This document shows positions 24,080-32,283 of a DNA stretch of 33,186 bases, one piece after another (within the stretch, counting starts at the first letter, position 1; every line of letters begins with the position of its first letter). The notes under the pieces were generated by a model that ran no database searches, had not been told where the DNA came from, and saw nothing but the letters and a program-made list of their open reading frames with translations. The DNA is from Clostridiales bacterium (lineage in GTDB: Bacteria; Bacillota; Clostridia; Christensenellales; Aristaeellaceae). The translations under genes and the position numbers were made by a program. Location: contig SVHD01000030.1 of NCBI GenBank assembly GCA_015056015.1, forward strand, positions 1 through 33,186, in the 5' to 3' direction.

Positions 24080-24846
24080 ATGTATTTGATACCCATTGCC
24101 ATCTGGATGACGAAAAATTCAATGAAGACCGGGAAGAATGCTATGCCCGGATGCTGGAAAACGGCGTAGGGCGCTGCGTATGCGTGGGCAGCGATCTGCC
24201 TTCCTCCCGGCGCAGCCTGGATTATGCCCAGGCCCATGCGGGCGTTTTCGCGGCGGCAGGGGTGCATCCCCATGAAGCCAAGGACGCCCCCGATGATTAC
24301 CTTTCCCGGTTGGAAAAAATGCTGGCAGAAGAAAAATGCGTGGCCTTGGGGGAAATCGGCCTGGATTACTATTATGATTTTTCTCCCCGGGATATTCAGA
24401 AAAAGGTAATGGCGGAGCAGATGGAATTGGCCCTTCGCCTGAATAAGCCCGTCATTTTTCACATTCGGGACGCGCATGGGGAAATGGTGGATTTTTTCCG
24501 GGCGCAAAAGCAATTGCCCAAAGGGATTATCCATTGCTTTTCCGGCAGCGCGGAAACGGCAAAAGAATATGTGAAGATGGGCTTTTATATTTCCTTTGCC
24601 GGGCCGCTGACCTTTAAAAAGGCCCCCAATCTCTGGGAGGCCGCCAGGGTGGTTCCGCTGGATCGGCTGCTGGTGGAAACGGACAGCCCCTATCTTTCCC
24701 CGGAACCCAGACGCGGCAGGCGCAATGAACCGGCGAATGTGGTCTATGTGATGAAAAAGCTGGCAGAATTAAGAGAGATCCCGGAAGAAGAAATGGCGAA
24801 AATCACCTGGGAAAATGCCTGCAGAATTTATGAACTGGAAGAATAA
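24076..24846 (+). CDS. tatD: TatD-family metal-dependent hydrolase/DNase
   Basis: TatD proteins are TIM-barrel metal enzymes with 3'-5' exonuclease activity on DNA and a role in DNA repair. The 256-residue protein has the metal ligands in order: H7 and H9 (DTHCHLD), E93 (LGEIGLDYYYD), H129 (FHIRDA), H153 (IHCFSGS) and D203 (ETDSPYLSPEPRRGRRNEP). The length is typical. The start overlaps the upstream stop, and it is last in the operon before a strong terminator. Confidence 0.94.
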   Translation: MNVFDTHCHLDDEKFNEDREECYARMLENGVGRCVCVGSDLPSSRRSLDYAQAHAGVFAAAGVHPHEAKDAPDDYLSRLEKMLAEEKCVALGEIGLDYYYDFSPRDIQKKVMAEQMELALRLNKPVIFHIRDAHGEMVDFFRAQKQLPKGIIHCFSGSAETAKEYVKMGFYISFAGPLTFKKAPNLWEAARVVPLDRLLVETDSPYLSPEPRRGRRNEPANVVYVMKKLAELREIPEEEMAKITWENACRIYELEE

Positions 24847-24883
24847 AAAAAGCACCGGAAGGATGACTCCTTCCGGTATTTTT
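24845..24883. terminator. bidirectional intrinsic terminator
   Basis: ACCGGAAGGA (24854-24863) pairs with TCCTTCCGGT (24868-24877) around a TGAC loop, with an A-run before and a T-run after. It serves tatD and the convergent thioesterase gene. Confidence 0.9.
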
Positions 24884-24891
24884 TATGCGGA

Positions 24892-25626
24892 TTATTTCCG
24901 GGGCATCAATTTTCCGCCTAGTTCAAAATGCAGCTTGTCTTCATGATAGCCCGCCACACGATAGAAATTTCCGCTGCGGCTGGCATGGAGGGTAATTTCC
25001 TGATTGGGCAGGATTTCCGCATTGTAATTGATGATCAGGGATTCCAGGCAGTTTTCCCGCATGGTATCAATGCCCAGGGCATCGCAGGCCCAGTCGGCAT
25101 AGCGGGTATTATTGACGTGCTGATTCACATCCAGATCGGTGTAGCAGGGGAGACGATGAATCATTTTTTCCGCGCCATCAACCGCATCCACGGTGGCGGG
25201 CAGGCCCATGGGGGCAATCAGATCGGAATTATCCGGAATAAGGGCGGCCACGTCCCCGGGGGGCAGCATTTTGCGGGTATTGATATCCAGCAGGGCCCAG
25301 AGGGTTCCGGCATGGCCCAGGATTTTTCCTTCCTCATTCTTGAAAAGATAATAGCGGGGGAAAAACCAGCGGCGATTGGGCATGGGGAAGGTTTCCACGA
25401 TCACCCGATCCAGAATACGGGGATATTCCTGCATCTGCACTTCGCTGCGGGTGAGCACCCAGACGGTATTATTTTTCAGCAGCGCATCCCGCCCGCAGCC
25501 CAGCAGATGGGAATGGGCGCCGGCGGCCTCCTGCATGGTTTCCAAAATGGCGCTGGGGCGCCAGGTGCCCTGGAAATCGCAATTGCAGGTGCGCAGGATC
25601 AATTCTTCCTGATAGGTTTTCAGCAT
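24892..25626 (-). CDS. Acyl-ACP thioesterase
   Basis: The 244-residue protein is a double hot-dog thioesterase related to plant FatA/FatB, releasing fatty acids from acyl carrier protein. The C-terminal half carries D166-L-D-V-N168-Q-H170-V-N-N-T-R-Y-A-D-W, the catalytic Asn/His block, and NAEILPNQE with E204. The N-terminal half shows MQEAAGAHSHLLG and WVLTRSEVQM, which line the substrate channel. The ATG at 25626 is seven bases after AAAGGAGG; the adjacent ATG at 25629 is possible. It is monocistronic between convergent terminator and divergent mnmG promoter. Confidence 0.9.
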   Translation of the reverse strand: MLKTYQEELILRTCNCDFQGTWRPSAILETMQEAAGAHSHLLGCGRDALLKNNTVWVLTRSEVQMQEYPRILDRVIVETFPMPNRRWFFPRYYLFKNEEGKILGHAGTLWALLDINTRKMLPPGDVAALIPDNSDLIAPMGLPATVDAVDGAEKMIHRLPCYTDLDVNQHVNNTRYADWACDALGIDTMRENCLESLIINYNAEILPNQEITLHASRSGNFYRVAGYHEDKLHFELGGKLMPRK

Positions 25627-25657
25627 CATGTGGCCTCCTTTAGTTCGAACGGGATTC

Positions 25658-25686
25658 ATTTTATCGCAGAATGGAAGTTTTTTCAA
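25658..25686 (-). promoter_or_regulatory. sigma-A promoter of the thioesterase gene
   Basis: On the minus strand TTGAAA (25681-25686), a 17-base spacer and TAAAAT (25658-25663). Confidence 0.8.
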
Positions 25687-25751
25687 GCATTGCCCTTTTT
25701 TTGCCGCCATTGAAAAAAGCGTTTCCGGCCCACTTTTCTATTTTTCTCATG

Positions 25752-25762
25752 TGTGGTATAAT
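25752..25762 (+). promoter_or_regulatory. extended -10 promoter of mnmG
   Basis: TGTGG-TATAAT (TATAAT at 25757-25762) has the TGn extension that compensates for the absence of a good -35 hexamer. Confidence 0.7.
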
Positions 25763-25769
25763 GCGATTT

Positions 25770-25787
25770 GGCGAATGCTGATTCGCC
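25770..25787 (+). promoter_or_regulatory. hairpin in the mnmG leader
   Basis: GGCGAAT (25770-25776) and ATTCGCC (25781-25787) form a perfect 7-bp stem with a GCTG loop, ending five bases before the GGAGG ribosome binding site. It could influence initiation at the weak TTG start. Confidence 0.5.
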
Positions 25788-25805
25788 TGAACGGAGGAAA
25801 AAACT

Positions 25806-27575
25806 TTGGCTGATATTGTGGTAATCGGCGGGGGTCACGCGGGCTGCGAAGCGGCGCTTTGCGGCGCACGCATGGGATTGGATACCCTGCTTTTGACTTT
25901 GAATATGGAATCCGTGGCGCTGATGCCCTGCAATCCTTCCATTGGCGGCACGGGGAAGGGCCATCTGGTGCGGGAAGTGGATGCGCTGGGCGGCGAAATG
26001 GGCCTGGCTGCGGATGCTGTGACGCTGCAGAGCCGGATGCTTAATACCGGCAAGGGCCCCGCCGTGCATTCCCTGCGTGTGCAGGCTGATAAGCGCGCTT
26101 ATCAGCTTCGCATGCTCAAAACCCTCTTCAATCAGCAAAACCTCACCCTGCGCCAGGGGGAAGCATCCGAGATTTTAACGAAGAACGGAAAAATCTGCGG
26201 CGTGAAAACCCTGACGGGGGATATCATCCCCTGCCGGGCGGTGGTGGTATGCACCGGCGTATATTTAAAGAGCCGCATCATTATTGGCGAAGCGGAATGG
26301 GACGCCGGCCCCCAGGGCCTGATGCCCGCCAATTTTCTTTCCCGCAATCTTCAGGATCTGGGCTTTGATATTCGCCGCTTCAAGACCGGTACCCCGGCCC
26401 GGGTGGCGGAAAACAGCATTGATTTTGAAAAAATGACGCCCCAGCCCGGGGATGAGCCGCCCACGCCCTTTTCCTTCATGACCGACGGCGGCGTGGAAAA
26501 CAAGGTGAATTGCTATCTCACCTGGACCAATGAAAATACCCACGAAATCATCCGGCAGAATCTGCACAGGGCGCCCATGTTTACCGGCTCCATCAGCGGC
26601 ACCGGCGCCCGTTATTGCCCCTCCATCGAAACCAAGGTCACCCGCTTTGCGGATAAGGATCGACATCAGATTTTCCTGGAGCCGGAAGGCGATGGCTATC
26701 CCGAATGGTATGTACAGGGGATGAGCTCCTCCATGCCTGAAGATGTGCAGTGGGAAATGTATCGCACCATTCCGGGACTGGAAAAATGCGTGCTGACCCG
26801 CCTTGCCTATGCCATCGAATACGATTGCATTGATCCTTTGGCGCTGACCCCCCATCTGGGCGCACGGCATATTGAGGGGCTGTATCTGGCAGGCCAGATC
26901 AACGGCACCTCCGGTTACGAAGAAGCGGCCGCCCAGGGCATCTATGCCGCTATCAACGCCGGGCTTTACTGCCAGGAAAAGGATCCCTTCCTGCTCACCC
27001 GGGATCAGGCATATATCGGCGTCATGGCGGATGATCTGACCACCAAGGGCACCGATGAACCCTACCGCATGATGACCAGCCGGGCGGAGCATCGTTTGTT
27101 CCTGCGGCAGGATAATGCCGATTTGCGGCTTACCTTCCGCGCCCGGGAATTTGGCCTGATCAGCGATGAACGGCTGCGCCGGGTAGAGCAGAAGGAAAGA
27201 GAAACGGCGGAACTGATCCGGCGCTTGCAGGAAAACGGCATGGCCCGGGAACTGAGAAAGCCGGAAGGAAAACTGGAAATGCCGGAAGGCTGGATTTACA
27301 CCAAGGGAGCTGCCGAACAGGCGGAAATCCAGATCAAATATGAGGGCTATCTGCAAAAGGCCATGGCCCAGATCAGGCAGGCCCGGGCCATGGAAGAAAC
27401 CCTGATTCCCGAAAACACCGATTATTTTGCCATGGACGCCCTGCGCCTGGAAGCGCGGCAGAAGCTTTCTGCCCAGCGCCCCGTTTCCCTGGGCCAGGCC
27501 TCCCGCATTCCCGGCGTTTCGCCCGCCGATATCGCCGTGCTCATGGTATGGCTCAAACGCCAGAATGAACAGTAA
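25806..27575 (+). CDS. mnmG: tRNA uridine-5-carboxymethylaminomethyl(34) synthesis enzyme MnmG
   Basis: MnmG (GidA) with MnmE installs the aminomethyl group on the wobble uridine of tRNAs, using FAD and methylene-folate. [15 protein letters not shown] near the start is the FAD loop; [20 protein letters not shown] and [13 protein letters not shown] are family signatures; [18 protein letters not shown] is the second FAD site, and [17 protein letters not shown] ends the helical tail. It has 589 residues, against about 630 in E. coli; the shortfall lies between the block ending [17 protein letters not shown] and the [11 protein letters not shown] helix. The start is TTG at 25806, eight bases after GGAGG. 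mnmE and rsmG, frequent neighbours, are absent. Confidence 0.95.
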   Translation: MADIVVIGGGHAGCEAALCGARMGLDTLLLTLNMESVALMPCNPSIGGTGKGHLVREVDALGGEMGLAADAVTLQSRMLNTGKGPAVHSLRVQADKRAYQLRMLKTLFNQQNLTLRQGEASEILTKNGKICGVKTLTGDIIPCRAVVVCTGVYLKSRIIIGEAEWDAGPQGLMPANFLSRNLQDLGFDIRRFKTGTPARVAENSIDFEKMTPQPGDEPPTPFSFMTDGGVENKVNCYLTWTNENTHEIIRQNLHRAPMFTGSISGTGARYCPSIETKVTRFADKDRHQIFLEPEGDGYPEWYVQGMSSSMPEDVQWEMYRTIPGLEKCVLTRLAYAIEYDCIDPLALTPHLGARHIEGLYLAGQINGTSGYEEAAAQGIYAAINAGLYCQEKDPFLLTRDQAYIGVMADDLTTKGTDEPYRMMTSRAEHRLFLRQDNADLRLTFRAREFGLISDERLRRVEQKERETAELIRRLQENGMARELRKPEGKLEMPEGWIYTKGAAEQAEIQIKYEGYLQKAMAQIRQARAMEETLIPENTDYFAMDALRLEARQKLSAQRPVSLGQASRIPGVSPADIAVLMVWLKRQNEQ

Positions 27576-27591
27576 GGAGATGAGGAACTTT

Positions 27592-27879
27592 CTGGGGGAA
27601 CCGTTCTTTGTGACCAAAGAATGGTTCCCCCAGCCCCCCTCCAAGAAAGTCGTTCTGGATATTTCAGGCATATACGAATCAAATTGAGTGCCAGTGATGC
27701 TGTATAGCAGAATTGCATAATAAAACATCCGGAAGCATTTTCCGGATGTTTTATTCTTGCGGTTGTATGATTGCTTCACTGGCATTCGTGCTGATTTGAA
27801 GAAAATCAGTCTTATCCAGAGCAGCTTTTCGGAGGGGGTGCGGTGGAACCGCTTTTGGCTGCAAAAGCGGTTCCACCGC
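27592..27879. repeat. 288-bp imperfect palindrome (fold-back element) between mnmG and potD-like gene
   Basis: The gap between the two convergent genes is 321 bases and contains no gene. It is nearly symmetrical. Each end is a long hairpin: 19 bp at 27592-27633 (one G-T pair, TGAC loop) and a perfect 18 bp at 27840-27879 (GCTG loop), both with GGAACCG/CGGTTCC-type arms. Moving inwards, each arm has CCCCCTCC, then TCTGGATA, then TGCCAGTGA-GC, then AATAAAACATCCGGAA, in the same order and nearly the same spacing (90 and 91 bases from CTCC to CCGGA). The arms meet at a terminator hairpin with a GCATT loop. It could be a MITE-like mobile element or a pair of related 3'-end elements. Confidence 0.75.
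27720..27756. terminator. bidirectional terminator at the centre of the palindrome
   Basis: AAAACATCCGGAA (27722-27734) pairs with TTCCGGATGTTTT (27740-27752), giving T-rich ends on both strands; it can stop transcripts from mnmG and from the potD-like gene. Confidence 0.8.
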
Positions 27880-27896
27880 AAATAACCCGTCCTTTA

Positions 27897-28934
27897 TCAC
27901 TTTTCCAAAAGCTTGAAATCCGTCCAGATGTTTTGGAATTTGGTTTCATAATCGCCCACGTCCACGATGAATTCGGCGTCTTTGAGGAGTTCATCGGGAA
28001 TATTGAGGGCGGGGTTATTCCGGAGCGCTTCGGGGATATATTCATAGGCGGCCTGTACGGGGCAGACAAAATACTGGGCCTGGGCAACCTGCGCAGCGAT
28101 CTGGGGATCCAGCAGGAAATTGATAAAGAGATTGGCATTTTCAGGATGCTGGGCATTGGCGGGGATAAAGGCGGCGTCGATGCCAAAGCCCACGCCTTCT
28201 TCGGGATAGACGATCTTCAGATCGGGATTCTCATCCATCGCAATCAAAGTGTAGGGGGTGAACATATAGGCCACCGTGCATTCCATGGACAGAAGATCCA
28301 CATAGGGGGTATCCGAATTGAAGGCACGGATATTGGGCCGCAGCTTCGCCAGCTTTTCGGCGGCCTGGGCAAGGATTTCGTCATCCGTCACATTGAAGGA
28401 TTGGCCCATGGTTTTCAGGGTAATGCCAACAATATTTCGCGCGTCATCCATCACCACCACGCTGTCCCGCAGGGATTCATCCCACAGGCTTTCATACCCC
28501 GTAATTTCGATATCCACAAAATCGGGGTTGTAAACAATCAGGGGCGTGCCGGCCACATAGGGCACGGTATATTCATTTTCCGGATCGAAATATTGGTTCA
28601 GCATGCCGGGGTTCAGGCCGGCGGCATTGGGAATCAGATCATAATTCAGCTTTTGCAGCAACCCGGCCTTTCGGGCGATATTGATCACAAAATCGCTGGC
28701 GATGACCACATCGTAGGATTCATTGGAAAGCTGCAGTTTGGCCAGCATGCCTTCATTGGTATCGAAGGTGGCGTAATTGATTTTGATACCGGTGGCCGCT
28801 TCAAAATCGGCGATGGTCTGATCATCCACGTAGAGTTCCCAGGTAAACAGATTGAGCACCTTTTCTTCTTCCGCGATGGAAATGGCAGGCAGGGAAAGCA
28901 GCAGGCAAAGGAATACGATCAGCAGCTTTTTCAT
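27897..28934 (-). CDS. PotD-like polyamine ABC transporter substrate-binding protein
   Basis: The 345-residue protein is a periplasmic-binding-type receptor of the spermidine/putrescine class. After a signal peptide (about 1-21, cleavage after SIA) it reads LNLFTWELYVDDQTIADFEAA, the PotD start with the conserved W-x-x-Y, then YDVVIASDFVINIARKAGLL, NEYTVPYVAGTPLIVYNPD, and a C-terminal FINFLLDPQIAAQVA. The usual lipobox Cys is missing: the only early Cys (C10) is inside the hydrophobic core. potA, potB and potC are not in the window. AAGGGAGG lies ten bases before the ATG. Polyamine as ligand follows from the family, not from proven binding residues. Confidence 0.85.
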   Translation of the reverse strand: MKKLLIVFLCLLLSLPAISIAEEEKVLNLFTWELYVDDQTIADFEAATGIKINYATFDTNEGMLAKLQLSNESYDVVIASDFVINIARKAGLLQKLNYDLIPNAAGLNPGMLNQYFDPENEYTVPYVAGTPLIVYNPDFVDIEITGYESLWDESLRDSVVVMDDARNIVGITLKTMGQSFNVTDDEILAQAAEKLAKLRPNIRAFNSDTPYVDLLSMECTVAYMFTPYTLIAMDENPDLKIVYPEEGVGFGIDAAFIPANAQHPENANLFINFLLDPQIAAQVAQAQYFVCPVQAAYEYIPEALRNNPALNIPDELLKDAEFIVDVGDYETKFQNIWTDFKLLEK

Positions 28935-28969
28935 GAGATCAAAGCCTCCCTTGATAATTGATTGTGTTC

Positions 28970-28998
28970 AATATATACCACATTTCCGGTATTTTCAA
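28970..28998 (-). promoter_or_regulatory. sigma-A promoter of the potD-like gene
   Basis: On the minus strand TTGAAA (28993-28998), a 17-base spacer and TATATT (28970-28975). Confidence 0.75.
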
Positions 28999-29045
28999 GC
29001 CCCGATGCAAAAAAGAAACGGAAAAAGTAAAAATTACCTGGCAAG

Positions 29046-29074
29046 TTGACAAATAATCGGGGCTGATCTACAAT
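29046..29074 (+). promoter_or_regulatory. sigma-A promoter of the vanW-like operon
   Basis: TTGACA (29046-29051, consensus), a 17-base spacer and TACAAT (29069-29074). Confidence 0.88.
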
Positions 29075-29116
29075 AGAATAGAATCAGGTATGTTTGCCCA
29101 TCAAGGAGGGAAGAAA

Positions 29117-30730
29117 GTGCCGCGCACCCAGCATCAGCAGGCGCAATTCCGTGCCAATTATCCGCAGGAAAACGAGCAGGAAATGGTTTGCCGCACCCAG
29201 GATGACTGGGCGGCCTATCCCGATATGGTATATCAGGCCCAGCCCCAGCGGCAGCAGCCTTCCCGTCCTGCGCAGAAAAAGCAGGAAAGCTGGGCCCGGG
29301 GCGGCGCTCCCCGCAAACGCCGGAATACGGCGCTGTGGGCCTTTGTGGCGCTGCTTTGCGTGGCGCTGCTTTGCCTGATGGGGTATTTTGTGGCAAAGCT
29401 TTACGAAGAATATCCGATTTTTCGCCAGAAGGCGGCCATTGTGGCCCAGGATACCTTTGCCCAGGGGGTATTGGTGGATGGGGTGCATATTGGCGGCATG
29501 AATCGCCAGCAGGCGGAAAATGCCCTGAAGAATCATAATGCCCCGGGCACCAGCGGGCTGCGCATCACCCTGTATGTGGATGACCGTACCTGGGTGCTGA
29601 CGGAAAATGAATTGCCTTTTGAACGGAATCTGGCCGCCGTGCTGGATACGGCCTATGCCATCGGCCGACAGGGAACGGCTGAAACCATCGCTTCCGATAT
29701 TACGCCCTTTGAATATCGCTATCAGCATCTGTATCATACGGCCAGCACGCCTGCCTATCTGTATACCCAGGTCACCTTTGATCAGGTGAAATTGCGGGAA
29801 CTGGTGGGCATTATTGAGGGCAATATCAACCGCGACGCCGTGGACGCGCAGGTGGCCACCTTTGATTTTATCAATCGCCAGTTTACCTTTACCGAGGATA
29901 TTCAGGGCGCCCATCTGGATGGGGAAAACCTGTATCAGCAATTGCTTTCCACCCTGAATAACAAGGATTTCCAGGCGGTGATTTCCGTTGAATCCACCCC
30001 CATCCTGCCCAAGGTCACCAAGGTGGAACTGATGAATTCCTTCTCCCTGATTTCCTCCTTTACTACGGAAACCACCAGCGACGCCAATCGCAACAATAAT
30101 ATCAATCTTTCCTGCAAGGCCATCAACGGCACCGTGCTGATGCCGGGTGAAACCTTTTCTTTCAATACGGCCACCGGCCAGAGGACGCTGGAAAAGGGCT
30201 ATCTGCCCGCCGCGGCCATTGCGGGGGGCACCACCATTGACGAGGTGGGCGGCGGCGTATGCCAGACTTCGGGCACGCTGTTTAATGCGGCGGTCATGGC
30301 GGATATGACCATCCTTACACGCACGCCCCATACCTGGCCCAGCAATTATGTGGATAAAGGCCGGGACGCCACCGTTAATTGGCCTAATCTGGATTTCGTT
30401 TTCCGTAATGACCGCACCGAGCCCATTTTTATCGTGGCCTATTATCAGCAGCGGAAATGCACCGTGGAAATCTATGGCGCCTCCCTGGGGGCTGGGCAAT
30501 CCATTGATATGGAAACCAGAATCCTTTCGACCACCCATCCGCCGGAAGAGCCGATATATGAGCAGAATCCCCTGCTGGAGCCCGGCACCGTGCAGGAAAA
30601 GAAAAAGGCAAGAACCGGCTATGTGGTGGAAACCTATAAGATTTATCGCAAAAACGGCGTGGAATACAAGCGGGAATTGCTGTGTACCTCCACCTATAAA
30701 ATGATCCAGCAGGTGATCGAATTCAACTGA
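29117..30730 (+). CDS. VanW-family envelope protein with cytoplasmic Gln-rich tail
   Basis: The 537-residue protein has a Gln/Arg-rich cytoplasmic tail (1-70), a membrane segment (about 72-93), a peptidoglycan-binding-like region (VDGVHIGGMNRQQAENAL and following, about 120-300) and a VanW domain: LMPGETFSFNTATGQRTLEK, AAAIAGGTTIDEVGGGVCQT, and PNLDFVFRNDRTEPIFI. VanW proteins accompany some vancomycin-resistance clusters but are widespread in clostridia without that link; the molecular function is unknown. The start is GTG at 29117, six bases after AAGGAGGG; the ATG at 29090 has no such site. It heads a probable operon with the TetR and SGNH genes. Confidence 0.88.
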   Translation: MPRTQHQQAQFRANYPQENEQEMVCRTQDDWAAYPDMVYQAQPQRQQPSRPAQKKQESWARGGAPRKRRNTALWAFVALLCVALLCLMGYFVAKLYEEYPIFRQKAAIVAQDTFAQGVLVDGVHIGGMNRQQAENALKNHNAPGTSGLRITLYVDDRTWVLTENELPFERNLAAVLDTAYAIGRQGTAETIASDITPFEYRYQHLYHTASTPAYLYTQVTFDQVKLRELVGIIEGNINRDAVDAQVATFDFINRQFTFTEDIQGAHLDGENLYQQLLSTLNNKDFQAVISVESTPILPKVTKVELMNSFSLISSFTTETTSDANRNNNINLSCKAINGTVLMPGETFSFNTATGQRTLEKGYLPAAAIAGGTTIDEVGGGVCQTSGTLFNAAVMADMTILTRTPHTWPSNYVDKGRDATVNWPNLDFVFRNDRTEPIFIVAYYQQRKCTVEIYGASLGAGQSIDMETRILSTTHPPEEPIYEQNPLLEPGTVQEKKKARTGYVVETYKIYRKNGVEYKRELLCTSTYKMIQQVIEFN

Positions 30731-30748
30731 TGAAAGGGGGCGCCTTTT

Positions 30749-31441
30749 ATGCTGAAGGGCGATCTGCGCAAGCAGGCCATTTTGGATACTGCAGAAAACT
30801 TATTCTTTGAAAAGGGTTATGCCGCCGCGACTATCCAGGATATTTTGGATGCACTTAATTGCAGCAAGGGCAGTTTTTATCACCATTTTGAATCCAAATT
30901 GCAGGTGCTCACCGAATTATGCCGTCAGCGGGCGGAAGCGGGCTATGCCGAATTTAAAAAGCAAACCTATGACGACGGCCTGGGCTATCTCAACGGCCTG
31001 ATTTATTATGCCATGCCATTCCGTGCGGGGGAGGATAAGAATCTTTCGCTGCTTCTGCCGCTGCAGGGCCTGGCAGATGGCAATGTGGTTTTAAACGCCA
31101 TTCTGGAAGCGCAGAAAAAGCTGTTTTTCCCGGAAATCAGCAAAACCCTGGAAATTCTGAAAAAGCAGGGCCAGGTGTATTATACCCAGCCCATGCTGCC
31201 TGAAATTCTGTGGGATACCTATACTGCCCTGTATCAGCGCCTGATGCAGGAAGCCGCCCAGATTCAGGAGGGCAGCGGCACCGTCGGCGTGATTCAATTG
31301 ATTGAAACGGAACGGTTCATCTGGGAACGGCTGCTGGATGCGCCCTTTGGCTCCATGGAGCTGATCCGCGGGGATGAAGCACTGCAGGTAATCGGCCATG
31401 CGGTATCCCGGCTGCGCAGAATGGAAGGGAAAAAAGCCTGA
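30749..31441 (+). CDS. TetR/AcrR-family transcriptional regulator
   Basis: The 230-residue protein has an N-terminal helix-turn-helix (QAILDTAENLFFEKGYAAAT, then IQDILDALNCSKGSFYHHF, about 9-48) typical of TetR repressors, and a ligand-binding helical C-terminal domain without recognisable specificity. AAAGGGGG precedes the ATG by eight bases. It follows the VanW-family gene by 18 bases and precedes the SGNH gene by 16, so it probably shares their transcript and may regulate it. No clear operator palindrome was found at the upstream promoter. Confidence 0.9.
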   Translation: MLKGDLRKQAILDTAENLFFEKGYAAATIQDILDALNCSKGSFYHHFESKLQVLTELCRQRAEAGYAEFKKQTYDDGLGYLNGLIYYAMPFRAGEDKNLSLLLPLQGLADGNVVLNAILEAQKKLFFPEISKTLEILKKQGQVYYTQPMLPEILWDTYTALYQRLMQEAAQIQEGSGTVGVIQLIETERFIWERLLDAPFGSMELIRGDEALQVIGHAVSRLRRMEGKKA

Positions 31442-31457
31442 GCAAGGAGCGGAAAAC

Positions 31458-32138
31458 ATGAGCGAAAAATATCAGGAAAATATTGTTCCGGCTGCCAGAC
31501 AGAATAAGAAAAATGTATTTCTCTATCCCGGCAAGGGCGTCCGCATCCTGTTTGCAGGCAATTCCATTACCCGCCATGGCCTGAAGCCGGAAATCGGCTG
31601 GAATCGGGAATGCGGCATGGCGGCCTCCTGCCTGGAAACGGATTACGTGCATCAGTTTATGAATTTCGCCCGGGAAATTGATCCGGAAGCCTGCTTTGGC
31701 ATTGCCCAGGTGGCGGATTTTGAGCGGAATTTTGATGATCCCGGGGCTTTGGAAATGTATCAGGAAGCGGCAGATTTCAATGCTGATATCATCATTATGT
31801 TTTTCGGGGCCAATGTGAATAAGGCATACGACGCCGACGAAAGCAGGCGGGGAGAATTCGGCGCGGCCTATGAAAAGCTGCGCGCCCTGCTGAATTCCAC
31901 CGGAAAGGCCAGGATTTTTCACAGCGCAGGCTTCTATATCCGCCCGGTGCTGGATGAAGAAAAACGGCAGGTGGCGGAAAAATACGGGGAACCCTTTATC
32001 CGCCTGGATGAAATCATCGCCCGGGATGACGTGCGGGGGCAATTCAATCATCCGGGGGACGTGGGAATGCTGGAAATTGCCAGGCGCTTTTTCGCCTTTG
32101 CGGAACCGGCCATCAAAGCGCTTGCTCAGAAAAAATAA
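31458..32138 (+). CDS. SGNH/GDSL-family hydrolase
   Basis: The 226-residue protein has SGNH esterase blocks: ILFAGNSITRHG with nucleophile S36, FFGANVN with G117 and N119, and FNHPGDVGMLEIA with H198. The expected Asp three residues before the His is replaced by Q195-F-N, which is unusual. No signal peptide is visible, so it is likely cytoplasmic. Members remove acyl or acetyl groups from carbohydrates or lipids; the substrate is unknown. AAGGAG lies upstream of the ATG at 31458; the longer frame starts inside the TetR gene. Confidence 0.8.
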   Translation: MSEKYQENIVPAARQNKKNVFLYPGKGVRILFAGNSITRHGLKPEIGWNRECGMAASCLETDYVHQFMNFAREIDPEACFGIAQVADFERNFDDPGALEMYQEAADFNADIIIMFFGANVNKAYDADESRRGEFGAAYEKLRALLNSTGKARIFHSAGFYIRPVLDEEKRQVAEKYGEPFIRLDEIIARDDVRGQFNHPGDVGMLEIARRFFAFAEPAIKALAQKK

Positions 32139-32146
32139 TGGGAATC

Positions 32147-32187
32147 ATCCCCGGCGGGCAAAATTTGCCATTGCCGGGGATTTTTTC
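32147..32187 (+). terminator. intrinsic terminator after the SGNH gene
   Basis: ATCCCCGGC (32147-32155) pairs with GCCGGGGAT (32173-32181), with an inner GGCAAA/TTTGCC stem and a run of T residues after it. Confidence 0.88.
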
Positions 32188-32198
32188 ATCATTTTTTC

Positions 32199-32227
32199 TT
32201 GTCTTTTGGCGGCTTTGCGGCTATAAT
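32199..32227 (+). promoter_or_regulatory. sigma-A promoter of glnS
   Basis: TTGTCT (32199-32204), a 17-base spacer and TATAAT (32222-32227). The leader of about 50 bases holds a hairpin (AAGCGC/GCGCTT, 32233-32255) but no T-box sequence. Confidence 0.82.
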
Positions 32228-32283
32228 GAAACAAGCGCCTGTGTAGGGCGCGCTTTGGGTATGAAAAATGAGGAGGTTTGGCT

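Noticed and set aside
32228..32283. T-box riboswitch upstream of glnS
   Set aside because: The leader is only about 55 bases and lacks the T-box sequence and antiterminator; just one small hairpin is visible.
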